A DNA stretch of 64,000 bases from Bacteroidales bacterium UBA6401 (GCA_002438635.1 DJPX01000041.1:16132-80131), one strand, 5' to 3'; shown: positions 33,865 through 43,758, numbered from the stretch's first letter. Translations and numbers: made by a program. Notes: generated from the letters alone by a model not told the origin.

Positions 33865-35397
33865 CTACTCCCACTCTATTGTAGCCGGTGGTTTTGAAGA
33901 AATGTCATATACTACCCTATTAACACCTTGTACCTTATTTATAATCTCGTTTGATAAGCGTGCAAGTACTTTATAGGGTAGTTGTGCCCAGTCCGCTGTC
34001 ATTCCATCTACTGAAGTGACTGCTCGTAGGACCACACACGACTCGTATGTGCGTTCATCCCCCATAACGCCCACACTTTGAACCGGCAAAAGGATAGCAC
34101 CGGCTTGCCATACTTTCTCGTAAAGGCCTTCCTCACGCAAAATATCGATGTAAATTTTATCTACATCCTGCAATAGGTGAACCCGTTGTGGAGTAACTTC
34201 GCCAACTATTCGAATACCCAAACCAGGCCCGGGAAAAGGATGTCTACCTATCAACGAAGGCTTTATGCCTAACTGCACACCTACTTTTCTGACTTCATCT
34301 TTAAACAGGAGTCTAAGCGGCTCCACCACTTTCAAAGTCATTTTTTCTGGAAGCCCACCCACATTATGATGCGACTTTATAACTACTGCTGTACCATTAA
34401 CTTTTGCCGATTCTACCACATCAGGATAAATGGTCCCTTGGCCAAGCCACTTCACATTTTTCAATTCCGTTACGGCGGCATTAAACACCTCTATAAAATC
34501 ACGTCCGATAATCTTACGCTTCCGCTCAGGATCAGTCACCCCCGCCAAATCACTCAAAAACTTTGATGAAGCATCTATTCCTCGTATATTAAGCCCCATC
34601 CCTTGATATGAAGCTAGAACTTCGGCCGCTTCATTCTTCCTCATCAGTCCAGAATCGACAAAAATACAATGAAGTCTATCACCTATGGCCCTATGTAAAA
34701 GGACGGCTGCCACAGTTGAATCTACACCTCCCGAAAGAGCCATCACCACTTCCTCATCTCCTATCTTTTCCTTTAACTCACGAACTGTCTGATTAATAAA
34801 GCTTTCACTTGTCCAATCACCCTTACATCCACATATTTTCAAGACAAAATTTCTAAGGAGCATCTCACCCTGAACGCTATGATACACTTCCGGATGAAAC
34901 TGAAGTCCCCATGTATTTTCTTCCTCTATTTTAAAAGCTGCAACACGCACATCCGCGGTTGAAGCTATAATATGAAATTCCGATGGCACATTTGTTATCG
35001 TGTCACCATGTGACATCCACACTATAGAGTCAGAATCTAATCCGTACATAAGCGAATCGGATGAGTCTTCCACATGCATCTGCGCTCTACCATATTCCCG
35101 TGTAGGTGATTTTTCCACCATTCCGCCTGCAGAAAAAGCCAGATATTGAGCGCCATAGCATATACCTAATAATGGCCAATGCCCTCTCAAGGTTTTCAAA
35201 TCCACGCTTGGCGCATCATTTTGTCTTACAGAACAAGGACTACCACTTAATATTACCCCACAGATTTGAGAAGATAATTCGTATGAGTCGAATTTATTAA
35301 AAGGTATAATCTCACAATACACCTGCATCTCTCGGATTCTTCGCGCAATTAGTTGCGTGTACTGCGAGCCGAAATCCACTATCAATATCTTTTCCAT
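33865..35397 (-). CDS. guaA: GMP synthase (glutamine-hydrolysing)
   Basis: 510 residues, full length. Class I glutamine amidotransferase domain with nucleophile Cys80 in GICYGAQYLA and the His/Glu pair in LQFHPEV; ATP pyrophosphatase domain with the P-loop ALSGGVDSTVAA; C-terminal dimer domain ending PPATIEWE, the nearly invariant end of the family. It aminates XMP to GMP. Its ATG overlaps the guaB stop as TAATG (1 base). Confidence 0.97.
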   Translation of the reverse strand: MEKILIVDFGSQYTQLIARRIREMQVYCEIIPFNKFDSYELSSQICGVILSGSPCSVRQNDAPSVDLKTLRGHWPLLGICYGAQYLAFSAGGMVEKSPTREYGRAQMHVEDSSDSLMYGLDSDSIVWMSHGDTITNVPSEFHIIASTADVRVAAFKIEEENTWGLQFHPEVYHSVQGEMLLRNFVLKICGCKGDWTSESFINQTVRELKEKIGDEEVVMALSGGVDSTVAAVLLHRAIGDRLHCIFVDSGLMRKNEAAEVLASYQGMGLNIRGIDASSKFLSDLAGVTDPERKRKIIGRDFIEVFNAAVTELKNVKWLGQGTIYPDVVESAKVNGTAVVIKSHHNVGGLPEKMTLKVVEPLRLLFKDEVRKVGVQLGIKPSLIGRHPFPGPGLGIRIVGEVTPQRVHLLQDVDKIYIDILREEGLYEKVWQAGAILLPVQSVGVMGDERTYESCVVLRAVTSVDGMTADWAQLPYKVLARLSNEIINKVQGVNRVVYDISSKPPATIEWE

Positions 35398-36479
35398 TAT
35401 CTGCTGTAGTTAGGCGAATTCTCTGTCATTATCACATCGTGAGGATGATTCTCCACAAGTCCATTGGCCGTTATCCGTACGAATTTCGCGCCGTGCAGCG
35501 CCCGAATATCCTCAGCTCCACAATATCCCATTCCAGAACGAAGTCCCCCTAATATCTGAAAAATAACCTCCGAAACACTTCCTTTATATGGCACCTTAGC
35601 CACGACACCTTCAGGCACAAGCTTTTTTGCGCCATTTTGAAAATATCTATCACTTGACCCAGCTCTCATAGCATCCTGTGACCCCATTCCCCTATAAACT
35701 TTATATTTCTTTCCATCGTTTTCCATTACCTGTCCTGGGGCTTCGTCCGTTCCTGCGAACATAGAGCCTAACATCACGCTATCTGCTCCGGCAGCAAGAG
35801 CTTTTACCACATCTCCCGAATACCTTATACCTCCATCTGCAATAACCGGAACGCCGGAGCCCTTCACGGCATTAGATACTTCATAAATGGCAGTAATCTG
35901 AGGCACACCTACACCGGAAACCACTCGCGTGGTACATATTGAACCAGGGCCAATTCCTACCTTTAAAGCATCTGCCCCGGCATCGATCAGTCTTAACGCA
36001 GCCGAAGCTGTAGCAATATTGCCAACTACAACATCTACATTTGTGTAACAACCTTTAATCAACCTTAGTACCTCAACAACCCGTGAGGAATCTCCGTGAG
36101 CCGAATCTAGCACTATAGCATCCACTCCTGCACTTACAAGAGCTTCCACCCTTGCCATCACATTATCTGTTATGCCAACACCAGCAGCAACGACTAAATT
36201 CTTCTTTTTTACCTTCTCAACATTCTCGGCCTGGCTTTCTATAGACATATTCTTATGAATAACACCTATCCCACCACAACCTCCTATAGCCAGTGCCATA
36301 GAGGCTTCTGTTATGGTGTCCATGGCAGCTGATACAATGGGAATGGACAATGATAAATTACGACTGAAACGAGTTCTTAAACTCACATCTCGGGGCAGCA
36401 CCTTCGAGTATGATGGAACTAACAAAACATCATCAAACGTAAGTGCTTCACAAACAACTCTATCTTCTATAAATGACAT
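35397..36479 (-). CDS. guaB: IMP dehydrogenase lacking the CBS (Bateman) domain
   Basis: 360 residues, against about 485-500 in most bacteria. The catalytic barrel is complete: N-terminal LTFDDVLLVPSYS, PIVSAAMDTITE, the active-site loop GIGPGSICTTR with Cys182, IADGGIRYSGD, GSMFAGTDEAPG, and the flap YRGMGSQDAM with MGYCGAEDI near the end. The roughly 120 residues of the paired CBS domains, normally inserted after the GVIHKNMS helix, are absent: VEKVKKKNLVVAAGVG runs straight on at residues 87-102. The frame is unbroken on both sides. It oxidises IMP to XMP. The Bateman module mediates allosteric nucleotide control in typical enzymes, so regulation here should differ. Confidence 0.95.
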   Translation of the reverse strand: MSFIEDRVVCEALTFDDVLLVPSYSKVLPRDVSLRTRFSRNLSLSIPIVSAAMDTITEASMALAIGGCGGIGVIHKNMSIESQAENVEKVKKKNLVVAAGVGITDNVMARVEALVSAGVDAIVLDSAHGDSSRVVEVLRLIKGCYTNVDVVVGNIATASAALRLIDAGADALKVGIGPGSICTTRVVSGVGVPQITAIYEVSNAVKGSGVPVIADGGIRYSGDVVKALAAGADSVMLGSMFAGTDEAPGQVMENDGKKYKVYRGMGSQDAMRAGSSDRYFQNGAKKLVPEGVVAKVPYKGSVSEVIFQILGGLRSGMGYCGAEDIRALHGAKFVRITANGLVENHPHDVIMTENSPNYSR

Positions 36480-36483
36480 TATA

Positions 36484-36517
36484 ATAAAAATTAGGGCTGA
36501 GCACTTTTGCCCAGCCC
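36484..36517 (-). terminator. Terminator between the FAD oxidoreductase and guaB
   Basis: GGGCTGAGC (36494-36502) pairs with GCCCAGCCC (36509-36517) apart from one mismatch, loop ACTTTT. On the minus strand it is followed by TAATTTTTATTAT. It lies just after the oxidoreductase stop at 36524. Confidence 0.85.
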
Positions 36518-36523
36518 GAGTTA

Positions 36524-38344
36524 CTACTTTAAATTTCCTTTAAAATCGACATCGCGCACGAAAGGATTTAAGACCAAATCGATAGCACGCGCTGCATCAA
36601 GACGCGTAAGGCCTTGCTGAGCATCCACGTCAAATCCTGAAATCTTACCTATCTCCTCCTTTTCTTTCATAGATATACGTGAGAGCAATTCAACAAATTC
36701 CGAAACTTTTACCTGTTCTTTCGATGGGTTATGCACTATCCCGTAATAATCCTCTAAGAAAAGGTCATCCCACACAAGAGGATCTGCAATACGCATCCAA
36801 GTTTCATTAGACCAAGCAACACTTTTCCCTTCTGCGTGAAGTAACCCGGTACTTCCTATTCTTTGAAGCATCTTAAAATCAGGATCATCCTTCTTTAAAT
36901 CCAGATATGGCTGTATGTAAGCACCGGCATCAAGAAGTTCGCGTTGCACATCTCTTACCTTAACTTCGCGTACTTTGCAATTATTCTTAACAGCAAGAGC
37001 TGCCATAACACCTGCTGCCTGACCTATCTCACATACTACAGGCTGAAGTCGAGTGGTACCATTCGCAAGGTTAGACACGCTTATAGACTTTTCGGCAACG
37101 ATAAAATCCTCTACACCGAGAGGTACCAAAGTACCGACAGGAAGCGTAAACGAAGGAACTTTTGCAAACCACAGATGTGCATATATCTTCCATTCAGGGC
37201 ATGCAAAGTGATGATGATCAACAGGATAATCTCCCACCGCCACACCAGTTCTATATCCGGTAAAATCATATCTATTTTCTAATTCATCCATAGTAAATAA
37301 ATATTCGCCTTCCGTTCGACGACTTTCCCTATGATAAGGGAAGAAAGCCAATCTATCTTCTGTAGGATATTCATCATCCGCAAGACCTAGATTCTTATAT
37401 CCAAGTTCTGTCTGAATAAAATACAAGAATCCAAGTGTACGAAGTTTAGCCTTATGAATAACAGAATCGCGTTGATGACGATCCATATCTATTAAATTGG
37501 CATAAAAATCATTTCCCTCTACTGGCCAATTAATCATATACTTGCCGTTCTGCAACTTTCCGTATGTCAGCATCATATCAGGAGACCACTGCTTTTGACC
37601 TTTTTCGAAATACGTATTCAGTGGATTTAGACAGCAATTCACATAGTTGTTAATATCATAGTCTTCCGGCTTTTCTATAGTTTTGTCAGCATCAGGACCA
37701 TAATCTTTCAGTGTCATAACCATAGTCAAATCCTGAACGATATCATTACCTTTTTCAAAGGCCATCTTTTCCCCTGTATAAGACTTAGGATCGAAGCCTA
37801 TATGATATTTTATTCGACAAGACTTTGCCACATCACCTAGTTCTGTTCCATCTACAAGCACGCGAGCCTTCACACACTTCTTTCCTCTAGGCGTAGAAAA
37901 TGTCACCTTCCATCCTTCTTCAGACTGTTCAGCCTTCTCAAAGCGGTATTCTTTTTCCAAAATAAGATTCTTTTCGGCTGCCACTTTTTGCTCCAAAATA
38001 GCCTCGCCAACAGAAGGCTCAAACATTATGTTACTCACCCAAGCAGTCTTGAGAGCCTCATAACCACCATAATGCTCAGCTAAAGCATCTGTAAATTCAC
38101 CGAAAAGTCCACCGCGAAGACGATAATTACCATCTATCGCAGATACTCCTGCTGAAGTAAGCATTCCTCCTATCCAGACTGTTTCCTCTGCGATCATAGT
38201 CTTGCACCCCATTCTAGCTGCTTGAATACCAGCCATAGTCCCCGATGCTCCTCCTCCTACGATTAGAATATCCACACTAGGACTAGAGCAAGATGAGAAT
38301 CCTAAAACCGCTGCTAAAGCGATACTGCATAACGATTTTTTCAT
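36524..38344 (-). CDS. FAD-dependent oxidoreductase, lipoprotein (FAD_oxidored family)
   Basis: 606 residues. N-terminal lipoprotein-type signal (ALAAVLGFSSCSS) followed at once by the Rossmann FAD motif VDILIVGGGASGTMAGIQAARMG and AEETVWIGGMLTSAGV, typical of the PF12831 family found beside Bacteroidetes glycan genes. The C-terminal half has LANGTTRLQPVVCEIGQAAGVMAAL, the second FAD contact. Substrate unknown; a sugar or sugar-acid oxidation is plausible. It starts 30 bases after the GHL10-like gene and both end at a hairpin terminator. Confidence 0.85.
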   Translation of the reverse strand: MKKSLCSIALAAVLGFSSCSSPSVDILIVGGGASGTMAGIQAARMGCKTMIAEETVWIGGMLTSAGVSAIDGNYRLRGGLFGEFTDALAEHYGGYEALKTAWVSNIMFEPSVGEAILEQKVAAEKNLILEKEYRFEKAEQSEEGWKVTFSTPRGKKCVKARVLVDGTELGDVAKSCRIKYHIGFDPKSYTGEKMAFEKGNDIVQDLTMVMTLKDYGPDADKTIEKPEDYDINNYVNCCLNPLNTYFEKGQKQWSPDMMLTYGKLQNGKYMINWPVEGNDFYANLIDMDRHQRDSVIHKAKLRTLGFLYFIQTELGYKNLGLADDEYPTEDRLAFFPYHRESRRTEGEYLFTMDELENRYDFTGYRTGVAVGDYPVDHHHFACPEWKIYAHLWFAKVPSFTLPVGTLVPLGVEDFIVAEKSISVSNLANGTTRLQPVVCEIGQAAGVMAALAVKNNCKVREVKVRDVQRELLDAGAYIQPYLDLKKDDPDFKMLQRIGSTGLLHAEGKSVAWSNETWMRIADPLVWDDLFLEDYYGIVHNPSKEQVKVSEFVELLSRISMKEKEEIGKISGFDVDAQQGLTRLDAARAIDLVLNPFVRDVDFKGNLK

Positions 38345-38374
38345 TGTATACTATTAAATTTAATTTTTACGACA

Positions 38375-40099
38375 TTACAATTCCGGGAAGTCCACAGGGT
38401 AAGAATAAAACAACTTAAACATTTTTTGAATTTCCGGCATCAACAGCCCATCGAACCAAAACTGGGCCTCACACATAGTCCCAACCTTACGATTATAACA
38501 TAACTGCTCTGAGAGCATCTCTGCAGAAAGAAGATTTGCCCCATTTTTTAAAATCATAGCGGGCTGGAAGATATTCTTCGATGTGATTTTTTTCATCTCT
38601 GCAATTTGAGAATTAACATCACGTTCATAATTAGCAGTTACATAACACTGAACAGTAAGAAATTCACACGCCCCACTCTTTACCCACGATGGCCAATCTT
38701 GACAAAGATTATTATATGCCCATGGATATTTATTAGGAGCAAAACATACCAAGCAATCCCTTCTTATATTTTTAACAGTGTCATGCAACTTTAAGGCGAA
38801 TTGGTTAAGATTATTCATCTTCCATTTCTCAAAATCAGCATTCTTCGCCCCGGTAGGACGAGACTTTCCAGTCTGAGCCACATATTCATCCAATGTTTCC
38901 TTATTATAACCAGCATTAGTAGGACTTGCTGGTAGCCTATCATCTCCTTGAATCCCATCTAACTCCGGATAACGATTTACGGCCTCTGCCACAAGATCAA
39001 GCATAAACTGCTGAACCTCACTACTATATGAATTTAGATAAAAATCAGTTCCATTATAATTACAATAGTTTCCACTACTATTCAGCCCTATCCAATCAGG
39101 ATGCTTTGCAAGTAGCGGATCATCTGTATTAACACCTCCCACGGCATGCATGAAACCATATTCAAACCACAAAATAACTTTTATGTTTCGTTTATGTCCT
39201 TCGGAAATCATGTCAGCTATAGCATCTCCACTTCCACCTGTATAGTATCTGTACATATTAAGTTCCTCTACACTCGAATAAGTGCTATTTTTCAAAAGAA
39301 CTTCACTTGGCCATGCCGTTTTAGTCGCAGCCCATGCACATACATAGATGCAATTAAAATTCAAATCAGCTAACAAATCCATGGATTCGCACAGATTATT
39401 ATAATTACCAAATGAATTCGTATGTGAAGGAGATGGTAGATAAACACCCCTAACGCCTTTATCCTTCGTATAATGCTCTGCTCGTAAAACAACTGTCTTA
39501 AAAGATAGTCCATCCTCTGCATACACTTTCACCTCACATGGAGCACTAAGATCCACTCCGGAAGCAATATCCGGCCGGGTGGAAAATTTATAATCAGAAG
39601 CCAGATTAACTTTTAGATTCGTTAAATCCGCTCCGTATGGAAGAGTAAATACATAATCTCCATCTATGTTTTCCGCTTTTATAAGATAACCTTCAAGCTG
39701 GAACCACTTAATTTTAACCACATTTGACGCCGCCACACTAGCGGAGAAAGTATATTTGCGCGAAGCTCCATCAGGTGCTGTGACAAATATATTAAATGAT
39801 TTTGTCAAGTCCACCTCTGTCGGACATACTGGTTCTGACACACAACCCTGTGGCATCGTCAAGTCAAGAGTTGCTTTGCCTAATATCGATCCATAAGGAA
39901 GGATGACCTGAATTTTAGAATCTTCTATTTTAATCGTAGCCGATGGATACTCTAACAGATTTACAGATTCTATCCTGGGCTGGATTTGAGGTTTAGGAAT
40001 ATCCGGATTTAAAGGCGTGGCTGGTTTAGGGGCGCACGAAAAAAGTGAAACTACCGCCACTAAAATAGAAAAAATTGGAGTCATGTGCCGTGCTATCAT
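38375..40099 (-). CDS. GHL10-like TIM-barrel lipoprotein with two N-terminal beta domains
   Basis: About 574 residues. Lipobox LFSCAP. Two Ig-like DUF5018-type domains (about 40-210) precede a family-10-like glycosyl hydrolase-like barrel: RGVYLPSPSHTN, LADLNFNCIYVCAWA, NIKVILWFEYGFMH, NRYPELDGIQGDDR, PAMILKNG. The frame opens at 40114, but a promoter -7 element lies at 40119-40126, so transcription begins about there; I take the Met at 40099, with the one at 40084 as an alternative. It is probably a surface hydrolase of unknown linkage. The same barrel type appears in the two tandem genes at 52665-55354, though sequence similarity is low. Confidence 0.75.
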   Translation of the reverse strand: MIARHMTPIFSILVAVVSLFSCAPKPATPLNPDIPKPQIQPRIESVNLLEYPSATIKIEDSKIQVILPYGSILGKATLDLTMPQGCVSEPVCPTEVDLTKSFNIFVTAPDGASRKYTFSASVAASNVVKIKWFQLEGYLIKAENIDGDYVFTLPYGADLTNLKVNLASDYKFSTRPDIASGVDLSAPCEVKVYAEDGLSFKTVVLRAEHYTKDKGVRGVYLPSPSHTNSFGNYNNLCESMDLLADLNFNCIYVCAWAATKTAWPSEVLLKNSTYSSVEELNMYRYYTGGSGDAIADMISEGHKRNIKVILWFEYGFMHAVGGVNTDDPLLAKHPDWIGLNSSGNYCNYNGTDFYLNSYSSEVQQFMLDLVAEAVNRYPELDGIQGDDRLPASPTNAGYNKETLDEYVAQTGKSRPTGAKNADFEKWKMNNLNQFALKLHDTVKNIRRDCLVCFAPNKYPWAYNNLCQDWPSWVKSGACEFLTVQCYVTANYERDVNSQIAEMKKITSKNIFQPAMILKNGANLLSAEMLSEQLCYNRKVGTMCEAQFWFDGLLMPEIQKMFKLFYSYPVDFPEL

Positions 40100-40118
40100 A
40101 AATAGAATGTACAAAGAA

Positions 40119-40147
40119 CAAATTTAATAAAAATAATCATTACCAAA
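40119..40147 (-). promoter_or_regulatory. Promoter of the GHL10-like / FAD oxidoreductase pair
   Basis: Minus-strand TAAATTTG (40119-40126) with TTTG (40144-40147) 17 bases upstream, two short of the usual 19. The -33 box lies inside the T-run of the terminator of the large operon. Confidence 0.55.
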
Positions 40148-40174
40148 AAGGGCTGACCCCTTCGAGCCAGCCCT
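40145..40174 (-). terminator. Terminator of the large PUL operon
   Basis: GGGCTG (40150-40155) and CAGCCC (40168-40173) form the stem; on the minus strand five T follow (40145-40149). It lies 33 bases after the stop of the surface lipoprotein gene. The stem sequence is nearly the same as that of the terminator at 36484-36517. Confidence 0.85.
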
Positions 40175-40206
40175 AATATCAATATAAAAATGATTATTCG
40201 ATTATA

Positions 40207-43200
40207 CTACGGAATATAATTAACAAATCCGATTTCACCATGACGAAGGCCATAGCCAATCTTACATCCATATCCTTCAAGCTCGACACCAAGTCCAGCA
40301 AATCCATTACCAGCAGGGACACTTGATGGAGCTATTCTCATCATCTTTATATCAGCAGCATCTATGCTAGTAAGACTCTCCGCAAGGTTCTCATTCTTAA
40401 TAGGAACCACACAAAGCCAAGCCCCATTCATATTAGAAGAAGCATAATTACCATGCAAGAAAATCATATATTCCTTACCACGGATAGTTACGAATTGAGG
40501 CGTACGAATAACCTTTGCATTAGAGCCTTCTGCAACAAAGTTCGTCATATCCATAATGCCTACATAAGAGAATTGCTCAGCCTCTCTCTTAACGATAATA
40601 GGGGCAGAACCCTCATTGGCCATGATGTACTGATCACCCTTATAATGATAAATACCAGCAGTACCACTCTTCTTATTACCTACATCTTCAGAAAGAGCTA
40701 TCTTTACAGGCTCTTTAGCTACAACACCATCTTTAACCATGAATGAATATGCATACTTTCCGATAGTGGCAGCAGTGTTCGCTGCACAAACAAGGATCTC
40801 ACCATCCTGCCATGTTCCTCGGAATGAAAGGTAATCACCTATACGCTCAGCTTCAGATGCTGACATAGTCCACTTTAGCGCCACTTCGTATGTGTCCGGA
40901 CTTGTAAAATGATATACATAAAAATCATAGTTTGTGGCAGCCCATGCATTACCTGTAGAGGCTACACCACAAGCAAGAAGATCTTGTTTGCCCGCATTGT
41001 CAACTACAGTTACTCCTGTTACCCAGCCTGTAAATCCAGCGCCTTCGGTAAGTGTAGCAAAAGTCTTAGAAACAGAACCATTAGCGACTGAGACCATAGG
41101 ATACGAACTAATATATTGTTTATTAGCATTCTTCTCACCATCAGCTACACCACAAACGACCTCTCCATTCCAAAGGGCAAAACCACGAGTATCTTTTATA
41201 CCAAGTTCGTCAATATTAGCTGTCCACTCTTTCTCCCATACTGGATCAATCATAACAGACTCTCTATGTCCAAATACCACATCTGTAGGGAAGAAATTAG
41301 CGCCGGCAACAAGACATGCATTCTTATTACCATTAAGAGCAACCTCAACCTCTGAAGCATAAACATTATCATCTAACTTACCATCTCCAAGTACAAGAGT
41401 ACCAGTGAAAGTATTAAGAACATCGATCGCATATTTTGAATGGAATGTATTGCCCTTCACAGCAACATTAGAAGCAGCCGCTACGCGAATAGACCAATCC
41501 TTTACACCTCCACCCACAAATTCATTACCTTCAAATACTACATTTTTAGAGTCATAAGTCTGATTAGCACAATATGCACCATCTGCAGTGGTAACAATCC
41601 TACAATTCTTAATGGTAACATTCCAAGACTCTGAAATCCAAATGGTAGAAACACTTTCCTCGAATTTGTCAGTTGCATCCGCAACATCTGCTATAATGGT
41701 AGCATTCTCAAGAAGAACTCCATTCGCACCATTTTCTACACGGAACAAGTACTTGTGTCCCCAACCATAATTTCCACCAGTGTTAAGAGTCAAAACATTA
41801 TTAGTAACTCCGGCTTTTTCTTTAATGGTAACGTTCTTGATTGTGACACCAGAAGCGATTTCCAAGTTACCCGCGATAACTGAAGTCTCACGATTCTTAC
41901 CCTGAATGGTTACATTCTTGCTTATCTTGACGTTTTCAGCATATTCCTGTTCACCAAGAGTAATCACATCTCCTTCGTTAGCAGCATTAAGTGCTTCCTG
42001 AACAGTAGCAAATGTATATGTGCCATTCAAATCCACTGTACCTGAAGAAAGTTTTTCACCAACTTTAATAACAACACCCTCTTTTTCGGATCCCTTTACA
42101 ACAGTTGTAACCTTTGATGAATATCTATTATTATCTGTAGTTCCATCACCAATAGTAACTGTAGTATTAGAAGAAGATGAATGAACATCAACAAATACCG
42201 GAGTATCTACAAGATTATTGACAAACTTAACTCCATTACCTGCTTGACCCACACGTATTGCATAACTTGGATAACCATCAATAATAGTATTTCCATCAAA
42301 TACAACATTGCCACCATATATTTGAGAAACACGTGACCCACGGGCATCAAAATAACAATTACTTACATTGATTTCACCAGTAGTACCTACTGCATAAAAT
42401 AAAGTGGCATTCTTATATTCAACAATCTCATCTGTTGTTTTAAAAATGACATTCTTAACAGAAACAGGTTTTGTTGTCCCCTTATCTACTATAATACCAT
42501 AAGCATACTCCATACTTGTAGTTGTGCCTGCACTCTTTACAAATGGCTCGACTGTAATATCATGTACTTCGACATTTGTATTATTAATCTTGATACCACG
42601 GATAACACAATTCTCAGCCTTACCACCACCAATAGAGCGTACTCTGACAACATATTTCATGTCACTTTCAGGGATAGCAAGAATCTCCTCAATAGGAGAC
42701 TGCGTTTCAGAAATAGCGATATCTACATAACCATTCTTAGTAACACCAGCATTTTTAGCCACACCTGCGATAGCGTCTGCTAGCGTTTTATAGCCAGTGT
42801 CGAACACCATGACAGGCTGTGTACCACCTTGAGCAATCTTTATGGTCTGAACCTTATTATCGTAAGCATCCATCACATAAACCTCGCCTGTACGAGTGTA
42901 TGAACAAGGGGTAGGAAGAACTTTGATCGTTACTGTATTATCAACGACTGCCTTTGTGCTAACCACCTCAAGCCAAGGGGCACTTGTACTTACAGTATAT
43001 CTCACATTTGATGAAACCTTAAATGTGGCCGTACTTCCCCAGAAAGAAGCTAATCCTGCATAATTTCCAACATCAAAGGAGTGTTGTTCGAAATTAAGGG
43101 ATTTGATAGATGTCTTTCCATGACCATTGTCAGCTGCAAGAAGGACAGCATCCTTTGTTATTACAGAAGGGATTTTTACTACTACAAAATCTCCCTTGAT

Positions 43201-43722
43201 TTCAGCCTCATAAGCGCCACTTGCAACTACATAGACCTCTGTTTCATCAGTCTTTCCTACGATAGTGAAAGGTATCTTCACCTCTGCGTTAGGTTCAACA
43301 CCGATTTCTCTTTCTAAAAATTCGATTTTAAATTCTTGTTCAAGAGGAATTTCAAAGGAGGTACCATCTGTCAAAGTGAAGATAACTACGCCGTCCTTAA
43401 TCTCAACAGATTTAAAGAAAGCATCGCCGTCTTTTCCATCGGCACCAGCGGCGCCATCTTTTCCATCAGCGCCGTCTTTACCATTATAAAGCGTCAGCAC
43501 CTCTCCGTTACTAAGTGTTATAGACCATCCAGTCTCAGTTTCCTCAACTTTAGTAATAAAGTCAGCATTCTGAAGGGCTTCAATAGCCTTCTTATTAGAC
43601 TCAACTTGCTTTTCAAGCTGTTCTAGTCTGCTTTGAAGATCATTCACCTGGGGCGAAAGATCTTTAGCGCAACCAGCCAAAAGGGCGGCTGCACCTAGAA
43701 TCATTAATAGACTCTTTTTCAT
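40207..43722 (-). CDS. Large surface lipoprotein: coiled coil, collagen-like repeats, beta-helix, propeller
   Basis: 1171 residues. Lipobox LLAGC (Cys18); short coiled coil 22-52 (DLQSRLEQLEKQVESNKKAI); a DUF4988-like strand pair; Gly-x-y collagen-like repeats at 81-100 (GKDGADGKDGAAGADGKDGD). Then come BACON-like beta domains to about 310, a long right-handed beta-helix to about 830 in two homologous blocks (each ending like TIGDGTTDNNRYSSKV / VLGDGKLDDNVYASEV), and a C-terminal propeller-like module of about 320 residues. It probably binds or cuts glycan at the cell surface. No catalytic motif was recognised, so a polysaccharide lyase role is only a possibility. It is the last gene of the PUL operon. 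Confidence 0.75.
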   Translation of the reverse strand: MKKSLLMILGAAALLAGCAKDLSPQVNDLQSRLEQLEKQVESNKKAIEALQNADFITKVEETETGWSITLSNGEVLTLYNGKDGADGKDGAAGADGKDGDAFFKSVEIKDGVVIFTLTDGTSFEIPLEQEFKIEFLEREIGVEPNAEVKIPFTIVGKTDETEVYVVASGAYEAEIKGDFVVVKIPSVITKDAVLLAADNGHGKTSIKSLNFEQHSFDVGNYAGLASFWGSTATFKVSSNVRYTVSTSAPWLEVVSTKAVVDNTVTIKVLPTPCSYTRTGEVYVMDAYDNKVQTIKIAQGGTQPVMVFDTGYKTLADAIAGVAKNAGVTKNGYVDIAISETQSPIEEILAIPESDMKYVVRVRSIGGGKAENCVIRGIKINNTNVEVHDITVEPFVKSAGTTTSMEYAYGIIVDKGTTKPVSVKNVIFKTTDEIVEYKNATLFYAVGTTGEINVSNCYFDARGSRVSQIYGGNVVFDGNTIIDGYPSYAIRVGQAGNGVKFVNNLVDTPVFVDVHSSSSNTTVTIGDGTTDNNRYSSKVTTVVKGSEKEGVVIKVGEKLSSGTVDLNGTYTFATVQEALNAANEGDVITLGEQEYAENVKISKNVTIQGKNRETSVIAGNLEIASGVTIKNVTIKEKAGVTNNVLTLNTGGNYGWGHKYLFRVENGANGVLLENATIIADVADATDKFEESVSTIWISESWNVTIKNCRIVTTADGAYCANQTYDSKNVVFEGNEFVGGGVKDWSIRVAAASNVAVKGNTFHSKYAIDVLNTFTGTLVLGDGKLDDNVYASEVEVALNGNKNACLVAGANFFPTDVVFGHRESVMIDPVWEKEWTANIDELGIKDTRGFALWNGEVVCGVADGEKNANKQYISSYPMVSVANGSVSKTFATLTEGAGFTGWVTGVTVVDNAGKQDLLACGVASTGNAWAATNYDFYVYHFTSPDTYEVALKWTMSASEAERIGDYLSFRGTWQDGEILVCAANTAATIGKYAYSFMVKDGVVAKEPVKIALSEDVGNKKSGTAGIYHYKGDQYIMANEGSAPIIVKREAEQFSYVGIMDMTNFVAEGSNAKVIRTPQFVTIRGKEYMIFLHGNYASSNMNGAWLCVVPIKNENLAESLTSIDAADIKMMRIAPSSVPAGNGFAGLGVELEGYGCKIGYGLRHGEIGFVNYIP

Positions 43723-43758
43723 AGAAAATAAATGTTATTAGTATAATAGGAATAAAAA

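Noticed and set aside
33861..33888. Inverted repeat CCGGCTAC/GTAGCCGG as a terminator of the esterase genes
   Set aside because: It lies mostly in the last codons of guaA and has only four T after it. It may help end the plus-strand transcript, but evidence is too weak for a feature.
35397..36479. guaB as a frameshifted or truncated pseudogene
   Set aside because: The frame is continuous, both ends of the barrel are present and all catalytic motifs are intact; only the CBS pair is missing, cleanly.
43440..43490. Repeat-rich GKDG stretch as a sequencing or assembly artefact
   Set aside because: Codons vary between the repeats and the frame continues cleanly; this is a usual collagen-like segment.
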